Source: Romanomermis culicivorax (taxonomy: Eukaryota > Nematoda > Enoplea > Mermithida > Mermithidae). From it: a stretch of DNA of 64,000 bases. Numbering within the stretch: the stretch's first letter is position 1; every line of letters begins with the position of its first letter. The position numbers and the translations under genes were made by a program. Under the pieces are notes generated by a model. The model searched no databases, was not told the origin of the DNA, and saw only the letters and a program-made list of their open reading frames with translations. This document shows positions 11,896 through 22,480 of the stretch, one piece after another. The stretch is from positions 1,054,001 through 1,118,000 of the forward strand of contig CAWUHX010000037.1 in the NCBI GenBank assembly GCA_963922205.1. The letters run 5' to 3'.

Positions 11896-12300
11896 CTAAT
11901 GCTTCTGCAGTGGTGTGGTTTTTTGCAGCTGCAGCAATTGTTTGGCATTAGGGGGAGAGGCATTTTTGGTAATTCGCAGCGGCAAGCATTTGTTTTCAAT
12001 TTCGATAATTTCGTCTTTGAAGTTGAGCATGGCGTTTATTTCGGGATGAGCAAGAAAATCGGTGCTGATAATGAATGGATCTTGTGTATCATCTTCGAGG
12101 ACAACACATTTGATTGGATAGTTGTTGAATTCCGATTCCATGTTTATGATGACAAGTCTCTGAGCTCGGACAATGGTGCTGTCCATGACTCTGATCTGCC
12201 CACAAACAGGCAGAGTCAACATTTTGTTGTCGAAGGCATGCTTCATTAGGCCCGACGAGATGATGGAGCATTGAGCAACTGTGTCGATTAGAGCATTCAT
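11896..12300 (-). pseudogene. Gypsy protease fragment (element E)
   Basis: Matches the retropepsin region of element A in order: the active-site turn, a central 'ADGAVV'-like segment changed here, and the FLAHP flap-side motif followed by LNFKDEI. The catalytic turn reads DTVAQ instead of DTGAQ, so the Gly after Asp-Thr is lost and the enzyme would be inactive. A stop separates it from downstream sequence. Confidence 0.7.
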
Positions 12301-14045
12301 GTTGATGCAGCTGACTTTGACCGGAATATGGAAGGCATTTGTTCAGGTATATTTTCTCAAAGTGTCAGTGGCGGATAGAACTTTGTTGATGTTGCAAATA
12401 GTGGGGTGAAAAACCCAAAGCAGTTGACATTGATGTTCAGTGGAATCCCAGCCAATGATGCAAGGCGGGATGCTGGAGGCAATGTTGGAAGTTGTGGGTG
12501 ATGCACCCACAATATTGGCAGCAGGCATCAGTTGGGAGGAAGTGGCAGCCTTTGATGAGTGGGCCCTGGTATGGGCAGCACTCATTGTTGGGGTCGGCAA
12601 TCCATAGAAGTGTTGTTCAAGTGGCAATGGAGGTGCGGTGGGCTTGAAACGTGGTGTTATGGTGTGGCAATCACGATTGTAGTAGCATTTGCCATTGTGT
12701 CTCCATTTGTCTGTTGTTCAAACATCATTGTTGAATGTGCAATTGTTGAAATTGACATCGGGATTGTTTTTGTGGGGCACCATTCATCAATCGGGATTTT
12801 AGTTGTAGTTTCGATACTGGTTGTTCATTTGTTTGAGCCAGATGCAGTCCTTGGTATTGTGAGTATGTGTTTTATGGGCATCACACCACATACTAGAAAA
12901 AAAACGAAAACAAATTGTGGTCGTGGTTGGCTGGTCCATCATATTGATCACGGGATTGGTTGCTGCTTCGGGATGCATCCCGATTTTGGCATTCATAGTT
13001 GTCATTTCTGTTAGGCTGCATCAACAAATCGGATATTCTTTCTTCCGGTTCATCTATATGATCGAGTATCTTTTGAAAAAGGATAACAGTTTTATCCATC
13101 AGAGAGCTACTACTTAATTTGACATGATTTCTATCAGAAGTAGAAACCATATCATTTTCGTGGCAATCTGTAGTCTTATCACTACTACGACAGCCTTAAA
13201 AATGTCTAGATGATCGAGGTGACTAAAGTGATGTCATGGCTTCTGAAGCCACCCCATTCACCTTAATTGGTTGATCAACAGTGACAATCTCTGCTTTTGT
13301 GGCATTGAGCATACTACTAGCTTTGGTGATAGCTGCCGCCAGTTGTTGGACATTTGTGAAACTCTCTGCTTCTTTACCAATAGAAGATTGATAGAAAATA
13401 GGCACTTTAGTTGGAAAAGTTTGAATAATTGTTTGGCGCCAAAAAATTTGATCTTTGTCATGGTAAAGGAGCTGTACATAGGTCTAGGTCCCTACTCAGG
13501 AGTAAGGACCTACATAGGTCCCTACTCAGAAAGGCTGCAGGTTCTTCTCCAGTTTTGGATGTAATCACAGCTAATTCTCGTTTGAGCATCAGTTTGTTGC
13601 AATCAGGTGCAAGTTGAAACATGAGCATATTCTTGGCTTTGTCTTATTGGGTTATGTCTTGAATCGTATTGCTGGGGGTATCGAGTATGAGGCGGCGGAG
13701 TTTACTCATTTTGATATAGTTTGATTCGTTGGGTCAGAATTCGTTTTGGAGGTGTATGAAGAATCGCAGCAGTTGTTTGTCTTTAGTGGAAGCCTCAACA
13801 TGGAGCCCATGCATATTTTTCACAATGACCTTTATTTGACCATCCTCATCTTGAGACGTCAGGCATCGGTTATTCATTGTGCGAAAATTTTTGGGTGGTA
13901 GGTCCGGGAAATCATATTGTCTAGCAGATGCACCCTGTTGGGGATAATTACCACCTGCTAACACATTAGCATGGCAGTGACTCGATGGGTTTTGACGATT
14001 TGTCAAAGACTGGTTGGATGGGGCAAGTGGCCGCGGACCAACCTC
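12301..14045 (-). pseudogene. Gag remnant of element E
   Basis: Three pieces of Gag lie in order on the minus strand, in different frames. A matrix/capsid-junction piece (13734-14006, ending LLRFFIHLQNEF) is followed by a capsid C-terminal piece (about 13223-13560, with [14 protein letters not shown]). A nucleocapsid piece (12799-13005) holds the knuckle [14 protein letters not shown], a C-x2-H-x4-H-x4-C pattern. A TGA directly after LLRFFIHLQNEF stands at the same codon as a TGA in element B. Confidence 0.7.
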
Positions 14046-14055
14046 TAGGTGATCA

Positions 14056-15229
14056 CACAGTACCCATTATCATTATCTCCCCAACGTCATCCTCAGTGTT
14101 TTGCAGGTTGATGGATGCTGGCTCCAACAGTTGACAGCCACTATGCTGCTCACAGCGGTCATAGCCTCGCCCTGTTCCACCACCCAATCTGCCTATGTCA
14201 ACGATCTTCTGACACAACAGGCCCATTCTTTTGACGAGGTTACCCGTATGGCTTTTTACAATTGCATGTGGTTCCGTGCCAATGGTAACCCTCGAACCTG
14301 ACTTAGGGATTGAATAAATCCTATCCCGCACCGCAAACCTGCATTTAACTACCAGTTTGGCACATATATTTGCAATCGTTTCGTGTTGTGTCCAATCATT
14401 TTTGATGAAGATTTTCAAATGGAGACGAAAGTGGAAGAAACACAAATCGATGAAACCACTACACTTCGAATCTGCACAGTGGGTTCCATTTGTACTTCCG
14501 TTTTCTAGGCAACGTCGATTTTCAAAACTGATTTTCTTTCTCAGCCCCCATCTATGCATACCCGTTGCAGACTACGGCCTCCATGCATGCATTGACCACC
14601 AACAAGTTGCTTGATCAGCCAATGTTGTCGGCCGCACCTGAACTGTCCAATGATGAATTACTCGAAATGCGGATCTTTGATATGAATATTGCAAAACTGC
14701 CCACCACTGTAGCTATGTCATCACCGACCGGCACCGCCAGCCACGGCCGACCATATGGTTTCGGCGACATCTATCATCAAATTTCTCAAACTCACACTCA
14801 ATGACATTTCATCATTGGCTTGGGTTCCTGCAGAAGAAGCAACGCCAACCCACCAAGCCAAAATGGATGTCAAAGCCAAGGCTACCCCAACCTCTGACAA
14901 AACTTTGACTGATATTAGGGAAGAATCCACAGTCAATAACGAAACTGCAATGGATGTACTTCAGCCCGCAGCTGCCATCAATTCTTTGATTTACTTGGCT
15001 ATGCCTGTGGCGTTACTCTGCCCTCCAATGATCGCTACTGTTGCTGCAGCCAGGTATATTCCCCTGTTAGATTTTCACAACAGATCATTTCAGATTCTCA
15101 ATGGACGGCAATGGCCGCCACCCTTAAAGTGTATGGTTTTCTGCTGCCAAGGCTGGGCATGTTGTTCCCAGAACTCCACCACCCATTGATGTTACACAAT
15201 CAAATAACGGAACTATTGATACCAGCTAC
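14056..15229 (+). pseudogene. ORF3 middle part, element C
   Basis: Corresponds to the region after the exonuclease domain of A/B ORF3. Peptides such as LTATMLLTAVIASPCSTTQS, MAFYNCMWFRANGNPRT and IIKFLKLTLNDISS align with A at about 19400-18700. The frame changes several times (14101-14301, 14565-14804, 14755-15189). At the position where A carries a TAG stop, C has Tyr, as does B. Confidence 0.75.
15226..15229. repeat. Target-site duplication of element A (CTAC, left)
   Basis: CTAC directly before the left TGTTGTA end of A. The same four bases follow the right end at 29395-29398. Confidence 0.85.
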
Positions 15230-15821
15230 TGTTGTATCTTGGTTTGGTCGGGGCGGAGATGATGCAGCGGGAGCAGGATTGGGATTCCGAGGTTGCGTCC
15301 TTAATGTACGTGCGTCCCACGCCAACGTTTACCCGATAACCTAATTACTGGTACTTAAACCCCGACAATAATTAACCCAACAATTAAAGAAAAGCCTAGT
15401 TTCTTTAATTGTCTCCCTTTTGCTCAGTACCAAGAGACGAAGGAGCTTTCCTACCTATTTATTATTATACGATAAAAATACGAAAACTTACGTGACAAAA
15501 ACGCCACGGGCGAGGCGAAGAGAAAGTAATAACAATAAATCGACTCCCACGCACGGGCGAGAAAAGACGAAAAGGCGTGGTGGGAGGCTGCTAATAAGAA
15601 CTAGTGGTGGCTGGCGAGGCACACAACTAGTAGGAAAAATAAAGGCACACAAAAAAATACGCTAATCAATAAGCGAATAGAGAGAGACCAGCGCACGCGT
15701 ACCGACGTGCGCTACAGTAAGATGGCCACTGATGGTCCGCGTTGCTCTCTCCACTTGCCACCTGCGGGCCTGTGACGCGTTTTGACAAAACAATAAAATC
15801 GGCGGAAAACACACTACAACA
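15230..15821 (-). repeat. 3' LTR of element A
   Basis: Direct repeat of 28803-29394, 592 bp, with ends TGTTGTA/TACAACA. On the element strand it contains an AATAAA-type polyadenylation signal (in AATAATAAATAGG) in the middle, which suits an R/U5 boundary downstream. Confidence 0.9.
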
Positions 15822-15834
15822 CCCCTCCCCCCTT
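15822..15834 (-). promoter_or_regulatory. Polypurine tract of element A
   Basis: On the element strand AAGGGGGGAGGGG lies immediately 5' of the 3' LTR. This is the standard position for priming plus-strand DNA synthesis. The same tract precedes the 3' LTRs of B and C, and a mutated one precedes that of E. Confidence 0.85.
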
Positions 15835-16202
15835 GCAGTAGATCGCCCTAAGTGATCGTCAAGAAATACCGAAAAACATGCAAGGGGAAGGGCTCCGCCA
15901 CTACAGGCCGTCGCCGGGGTTGCCGAAGAGTTCTTCAGCGTCACACAGCGGGGCCGGCGGAGTTGTTGGGGTAGTTTGAGCCGATTTTTTGGGGCGGCGA
16001 CAATAGTGCGTTCAGCGGCAAAGTGTACGGACAAAAAAAAAACGTGTAGCGGGCCACCGGCGGTCAACTTACTGTGTGCTTGCAGCGTCGGCTGCACGTG
16101 CGCTGGAAACTAGTACAAAAGTATAAAGCATAAACGAGATTAGGAATAAAACAACCGGATCAAAATGAGGTTAAGAAACAGAAAAACGAAGAAAAAACAA
16201 TG
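15835..16202 (-). other. 3' UTR of element A (short form)
   Basis: Non-coding region between the ORF3 stop and the polypurine tract. The block nearest the LTR (element strand: ggctcaaacta.cccaa, gccccgctgtgtgac, cttagggcgatctactgc) is shared with B, C and E. About 270 bp present in B, C and E (including 'gcgctccagtatat.ggtg') are missing here. Confidence 0.7.
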
Positions 16203-19200
16203 TTACTGTACAAAAAGCTCTTGTTCAATGGCGGCGGCGGTAACGAGTATCGGATGCGGAGCGGTGATTTCGTGGGGGATCGCGGCGGTCGCGTTCGTTT
16301 CGTCGGTAACGATTGTTGTGGTAGCCATGAGGATCGTATGGGTCGTCGTGGCCATCAAAACGGATGTTAGGGGAATAGCGGGATCGACCGTAATCAGAGG
16401 TATCCCGGCGGGGCGACGATGAGGTGGCGAAAGCGGGTTCACGCCTGGTGGTGGTAACTGAGTGGCGATTAGCGACGGTCGGTCGGACGGCATCCCTGTT
16501 GGCGGCAACGGTCGCGGTGGCAAAAGATTCCACCGGGCAGAAAAGTCGTGCCGACGCAGCAGGGGCGCGGGGCGATCCGTCTCGCTGTGATATTGCAAAT
16601 AAATTTTTTGGATGTCGGCGATTTCGGGCGGCTGTGGAAATGGTGCGTAGCGCGGGTAAGCCATCCAGCTGTCGATGAGTCTGACAGCGGTGTTGTAGGC
16701 TTGAAGTAGGCACGAAGGGTTATCCAAGCCGCGGGCTTCGTATAGGAAGAGTGTCAAGTGGGCGGTGTGAACGGCGTCAACGATGCCGAGCTCCTCGGCC
16801 CAAAGACCGGCGATCCATTTCAATATCAACGTGGCCACAGCGTGCGAGATCGGGGGTTGTTGTTCTACGTATGCGGGGCGATAATGGTCCCGGAAATATT
16901 GGTACAGCGCCAGCGAAGCGTTCGTAGCGCGGATATGCACGGGCATGATGATACGAATGCGAAGGCGCCCGAAAAAATTGATCAGTACCATTTCGTGCAG
17001 CATGCGCGGTGAGAAAAATTCGACGGCCGGGTCAATATGCGGCGGGTAGCCCGGTGTGACTAACGTAACGCAATGCAGCGTATCGGTGGTTCGGAATCGC
17101 GTGTAATTTGGCAAGTGTGTGGCCTCGCTAGGCAATCGCGGTTTAATGACTGGTGCGGAACTTGGTGGCAGAGGAACTCCAAGAACCGGTTTAGTGGCGA
17201 TGATTACCGGCGGCTGTTTGAACGCAGTAACCGGAGCTGACGTCGGGGCCGTAGGCGGCAGCGACGTGGTGTGGGTTACCGTGGTCGTTGTGGCGGATGT
17301 CGGAGCCGTAGACGGCTGCGACGTTACCATAGGCGGAATCGAGGGTGTTGCGGGTTCCACGTCCATAGGAGGCGGTGGAAGCGGGGCTTTGAATTCATCT
17401 TTGGGCGGGTTTTTCAGAGCTTCGAGGCGGCGTTGGATTTCGGCGTCCCTATGCAGCGGACTAATAAAGTCCGTCAACTTGGGCAGTGACCGGCGGAACT
17501 GATGGCGATGTGCTTCTTCGTAAAAACTGGTCGTATGTACCTTACGTGTTTGTTCACTTTGCGTACGGTGCGGCGGTGCGTCATCGCGGCGTTCGTGTTG
17601 GCGGCTATCCCTGCCGGTTGGTGGAGTCTGTTTTGTTTCTTTACGGTGGCGATCATCACGAGAGTGAGACTCGTGGCGTGAACGGTGGCTATCGGGTTTG
17701 TGAGCAGGGGGCACTTTCATTGCCGGCGCTGCCGTTCTGGAGGAGTCACGTTTAGGTTTCGGCGTTGATGTGGCGTGCGAAGAGCGTTCGGCTTCTTCGC
17801 GGGCTCTCTGTTTATCGCGTTGTTCGCGGCGTCGAGTAGTGCGTTCGCTGGGCGTGTGGCCGCGCTCAGCACGCGAAGTGCTGGGTGGCGGTGTACGCCG
17901 CGTGCTCAGTTCGTCCGTTGTTCTTGTTTTGTGGGATTTGCGGTACGCTGATTCTTCCTGGAGCTGTTGTTTTCGTTTTATTGAGTGTTCATACCGGCCG
18001 GGTCTTCGGATGGGATTACCGTAGCGATCTAGAGCCGGCAGGGACGTGCTGGGTGCCTGTGGGGTTTGAACATCCACAGGCCCCGTCGGCGGCACTAGAA
18101 TCGCTGGTTGCGGCCGTTGCGGAATCGGTTGCAGTTGCGATGTGACCGGCGGTGGTAACGTAGCCGGTGGTTGCACGATGGGTTGGGCCATCGCCGGAGC
18201 CATTTGAGCTACTTGCGGGGCCGGGGCGATCAACGTCGGTGGAGGCAACAAAATGCGTTGTATCTCGTCCTTTAGCGCTGCTGGGAAATCTTTCCACTGA
18301 TGTTCGGGAAACAGCATACCGGGCGGCGGTGGCGGAAAATGATACGCGGCGAGGGCTGCGGCCAAGGCGTCCCATTGAGTGGCTGAAATAATCTGTTGTG
18401 AAAAACGTACGGGAGCACTATACCTGGCTGCGGGGACAGTGGCAATGATCGGAGGTCCCGGCAAGGCTGCCGGCGTTGCCAAGTATATTCGTGGATCCAC
18501 GGCGGGTGCCGTGGTCGTTATCGTAGTTGCCGGTTCTGTAGAGACGACGCACATAGACGTGGACTGATCCACCGTGCTTTCTTCGGGTATATCGGTCAAC
18601 ATTTGTTCTGACGTCATCGTCTCGGACTCGATCGTGGCAGGTTGGACGGGAGTAGACTCGTCCATCGGAGCCGGGGCAATATTGGAAATTTCTTCGAGCG
18701 TCAATTTCAAGAAATCGTTGATTTGCGTGGCGGTTGCGGTTATATCGGAGGGCGCGGCTGCCATAGGAAGGGCCGACACGTCTGTTGACGGCGGCAGCTT
18801 CGCTATGTTGAGGTCGAAGATTGGCATTTTGAGTAGTTCGTCGTCGGCGGGTTCGACTTCCACGTCGATAGGGCGGTCGAGGAGTTCCTTGGCGGTGAGC
18901 GTTTGCACCGAAGCCGTAGTCGGCATGGGGTACGCATACACCGGCGCGGGGAACGAAAAACGGTTTTGGAAGTTGATGAGCGCAATAAACGTTGAATAGA
19001 AATGGAAACGGCTGTGCGGATTGGCCGTATAGTCGTTTTCATCGATGTCAATTTCTTCGACCGACGTTTCCATATGGAAGTCTTCGTTGAACACAATCGG
19101 GCGTAACGCAAAGCGATTGCAAATATACGTGCCTGGGTCGCTAGAGAAACTGGGTTGGCGTTCTGGGATACGGTTCATCCAATTCGTAAGAAGCGAATTG

Positions 19201-20871
19201 GGGTTGCCGTCGCTGCGGTACCACATGCACTCCTAAAACGCGGCGCGTATTTCTGGCGTCATAGATTGAGCGTGGCGAAGTAGGATATCGTTGACGGCCG
19301 CATACTCTGCGGCGGAACACGGTGACGCAAGGAGCGCGGCTAACGGCATGAAAGACGTTAGCTTTCGGAACCACTCTCTGTCAACCTGTAAAAAGTTAAG
19401 GATGGTGGAAGGGTGATAACGATAATGAGTACCGTTATAAGTGCGCTCGCGTAGGGGTTGGTCGGCGGCTACGCGTTCTGTCCAAAGATCGTCAACTTCG
19501 TGAGGGAGCGGCGGTAAGTTGGGGTCGTTGTATGGCATACGATCGCGAACGGCCAACTTATATATCGGCGAAAGCGGAAAGTTGAGCAAGTCGAGAAGCC
19601 GATCGGTGAGGTTGCTCTTCATGGCCGATGTGACAGCTGCTTGAAGGCGTTTGGGATCGTGGAACACCGATCGTGGTTTGAGAGCCGGATCTTCGTCATC
19701 GGAAACGTCTGGTGACTTGTTCCATTCGTCCTTTTGTTTCTTTTTCTTTTTCTTCGGCACTTTAGGAATGGGGAGAAGCTTCGGGTGAGTTGTTGGCGTC
19801 AAAGGTTTGACGTCCCGGAAGCCGTTGGGAACCGTACCTAAACAGAAAGACCGACCGTGGTCAAACGATGTGCAATCATACATAAAAAATTTATAAGCCG
19901 AAAGAACTTCGTCTCGCATTATCGCGGGTAAGGCCACTTGCGATGTCGTCTGGTATATTCGGTTGGCGTAGTCGGGGGGCAGGACATCCGACAGCACGAC
20001 GTTGTGAAAAGTGGCGATGACGTATTCGGCGAGGTTATCGATTTCGGCAGCGTCCAACGAGTCGTGGGGAAACAACGCGGGGGCGTTGTAGACTTCGGGG
20101 ATGAAGCCGTAACAACCAAAGGCCAAAAACAATAGCAACGGATAATAGGCGTCGAGGGCCGCGTAGGCCAGAACGTCAGATTGCAAGAACGACGTTGTCG
20201 GGTTGTTGAAAAAGCGTAGGGCTCCGGGGAAGCGTAGAGTGAGCTTTGAAACGTCCAGCGCCCACATGGCGGAAACTGTTGCTTTGAGCGTGCGTTTTTC
20301 CGGAAAGAAACCAATCCGTCGTGCCAACTCGTACAGTGACGGGGATATGTTGATGTTTCGAATGACGCGGTACGCGTCGAAGTGGATTGCTTTTACGACG
20401 GGGTCTTTGTTCTTCTTTTGTCGGTCGGTTCGAAATTGAGTGCCCAGAAGCGCATATATTTCCGCCCAGTCGTCGGTTCCATCGAAAGAGACTACGATGG
20501 TGTGGTCGCCGTCGACTAGGGTGAAAAGCGCGGTCCAGTCTTCCGGGGTGGTGGTGAATGTTTCGAAGACAAACATCGTGCCATTCGGGAACGCGAGTTG
20601 AACATAGCGGGGGTAGCTAGACGCCGTGGGGTCGGCTGGCATTTGCACGGTGAATTGAAACTGTTTGAAGTCGGCGGCCATAATCGATTCGGTGTCAAAG
20701 CCGACAGCGTATAGCCACGGAAGTTTGGTGTGGGTTGGGCGGCCAAGGCCTGCCCCAAACTTCCGGGTGAAAGGAATATTGGTGGCGGCAAGACATTCGG
20801 GGGTCGCGCGTACATGGAAATGTACCACGACTCCAAATCGGCGACGCGAGTCAGGCGTTTGACGTTGTTTT
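16203..20871 (-). pseudogene. ORF3 exon 2: exonuclease-like domain plus long disordered tail
   Basis: Predicted second exon of the post-integrase gene. Near its start lies an RNase D/WRN/MUT-7-like DEDDy 3'-5' exonuclease pattern. Motif I is GFDTE (Asp and Glu at about 20696-20688). Motif II is a VSFDGTDDW segment with its Asp near 20471. Motif III is SDVLAYAALDAYYPLLLF, Tyr at 20165 and Asp at 20153. Such enzymes trim RNA or DNA 3' ends using two metals. Then come a lysine run (NLS-like), a region conserved in B and C (FLQV...SPCSAAEY), a very Pro/Thr-rich stretch, an Arg/Lys/Ser/Glu-rich stretch, and a conserved C-terminal domain ([12 protein letters not shown]... to [11 protein letters not shown]). 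A base loss near 20703 shifts the frame just before motif I, and TAG at 19233-19235 replaces a Tyr codon. With exon 1 the product would be about 1,600 residues. It shows no signal peptide, furin site or membrane anchor typical of env. The exonuclease call is motif-based. Confidence 0.7.
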
Positions 20872-21289
20872 CTAAACAAGAGCGAATGCGATACTCATCA
20901 TTGACACATGGGACACCACGTCGAATTAGCGACATGGGGTTTGAAGGATGATGTAAACGTGAACCAGGAGGGAGGCGCTGTGGTGCTGTCAATTCGTTAG
21001 AAGGACACATGCTTTGAGGCGGTGTTGGCTTGGGCGGCGATGTCACCTTGATGGTTGCATTTGGACAACTGGATCGGGCTACTATAGCGAGATAACGAGA
21101 GTTGTGGTATGCGGAAATCAAAGCAGCGGCCGGTTGTGGACTGAGGCGGCCACAACTTGACGATGGCGGGGATCGCGGCGGCTGACCATGGATCTCTTGT
21201 CCCAAAACTACAGAGTGGGGGAGGTACCCATGGGGTCCCAACCAAAAGCATGCAAGTATAAGCAGCAAAAGCATAAAATGAGAAAATAC
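20872..21289 (-). other. Predicted 418-nt intron in ORF3 of element A
   Basis: On the element strand the donor is GACG|GTATTTTC and the acceptor is CTTGTTTAG|AAAAC. Removing it joins exon 1 (phase 1) to the exonuclease frame without a stop at the junction. Element B has the equivalent intron of 427 nt. Element D has an intron at the same place and phase with a perfect GTAAGT donor. Confidence 0.6.
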
Positions 21290-21428
21290 CGTCGCAGGCG
21301 AAACTTAGATCGTTTTGATGGGGCTGCTGCTCGGCCCAACGGACGTATCGTTCGTTGACGTTTATCGATTCACGATACGGCGGAGGCTCGTCGGCCGTGG
21401 AGGTTGATCCAGTCGACGGCGTCGTCAT
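21290..21428 (-). CDS. ORF3 exon 1 of element A
   Basis: Opens with ATG at 21428 and codes for 46 residues plus one base (start MTTPSTGSTSTADEPPPYRE, later NVNERYVRWAEQQPHQ) before the predicted donor. The equivalent exon in B has the same length (139 nt). The D exon is shorter (112 nt) with a similar Gln-rich end. A late-domain-like PPPY occurs at residues 15-18. Whether it works as one is unknown. It lies about 510 bp after the integrase stop. Confidence 0.6.
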
Positions 21429-21938
21429 TTTGAAAAAATAAAATTTTTGGGAGCGGCTGGAAAATGCGACTATTGCTGATGGAAGCGAAAGATGGAAATG
21501 AAATAGTAAAAGAATAAGCCGCTGAAAGGTGAAGAAAGTGTAAAGTAAGAAAATGCAAACACTACTATTACGAAAAGCAACACAAACACCACTATGTTAA
21601 TGGAGGATAAAATCAACCTTTCCCAATTAGTCTTATGAGAGTGATAGCGGCCAGGGTCGGGCGGAAGTAAACCGAATGGCCTCGGGCTGAACAGAACCTA
21701 ACATTAAAGAAGAAACCCCCTCTTATTGCAAAAGTGTGGGAACCGGGGCAGGATGTAAAGTGACATTGTAAAGTCGGCCGAAGGCTAGTAAAAGACGGGT
21801 TGAATGGAAATGTTTTGAAACTGCCGTGCATCCTTGCTCGGTAACAAGGTGGCCATGATCTAAATTAAACAAACATAAAGATTATTTACAACGCAGCGTG
21901 ATGAGCGCCGTATCACAAAAGAAAAATTTCAAAGCGAA
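21429..21938 (-). other. Spacer between integrase and ORF3, element A
   Basis: Non-coding on the element strand but well matched to B at 46440-46950. It probably holds the leader or promoter/splice signals for ORF3. I cannot name a specific signal. Confidence 0.4.
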
Positions 21939-22480
21939 CTATTGCCGGCGAGAAGTGTGGGGCCTGCGGGGTCCACCTTCTTCATTTTCGAACGCGTCCT
22001 TTGCTGGTCGTGGGACAAACGGTTTTAGACGTGTTATGGAGACGGTCTGCGGGCGGCCGGGCACGTCGAGTGAGTCGATGGTGACAACGTTTTCGGCTGC
22101 GCGAGAGGCGTCCATGATGAGGAAAGGCCCGATGAAGTCGGGTTGAATTTTGTTGGCTTTGCGGGTGTTGGTTAAAAGAACTAAGTCGTTGACGACGAAG
22201 TCGCCTTTTCGAGCTTTGCGGTCAAAATATTCTTTGCTGGCGGCGGCTGCGGCATCGAGGTTAGCTTTAATCTTTTCGTGCATCTTGAGTTGGGCTTGCG
22301 TTAGAATATGTTGATAAGCGTCGTAATTCAACGGTAAGGTGAGGCGGCGGGCGCAATCGTAGTCGAAGGTGATGCGCGGCTCATATCCACGTAGTAAACT
22401 GAATGGCGAATGGCATGTAGCTGTATGCGGCGTGGCGTTGTAGGCGAACAGGGCCTAGGGCAGGTAGCGCTCCCAGTTTC
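21939..22480 (-). pseudogene. Integrase C-terminal part, element A (out of frame)
   Basis: Continues the integrase after the base loss near 22478-22483. A TAG at 22455-22457 replaces a Tyr codon present in B. The remainder (open from 22331) has the helical stretch around residues KIKANLDAAAAASKEYFDRK and a GPF-type (GPY/F) module, DFIGPFLIMDA, followed by SITRLKPF. That module is typical of gypsy integrases without a chromodomain. It would bind DNA or chromatin. Confidence 0.8.

Larger units (their letters stand above)
9385..14050 (-). mobile_element. Element E: decayed gypsy remnant, A family
   Basis: Reading the minus strand from 14050 downwards there is Gag, the zinc knuckle and protease. 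Then comes about 1.3 kb of unassigned DNA, then the family 3' UTR, a polypurine tract and a 3' LTR. The 5' LTR, the start of gag, RT, RNase H, integrase and recognisable ORF3 are missing. Many stops and frameshifts mark it as old. At about 14050 it meets element C in opposite orientation. Confidence 0.75.

Noticed and set aside
16165-19111. Many plus-strand ORFs over element A ORF3
   Set aside because: Shadows caused by the GC-rich, low-stop composition of the minus-strand gene.
16203-21428. ORF3 as a retroviral-type envelope gene
   Set aside because: Position fits env, but there is no clear signal peptide, cleavage site, Cys-rich ectodomain or C-terminal membrane anchor. The N-terminal part fits a nuclease better.
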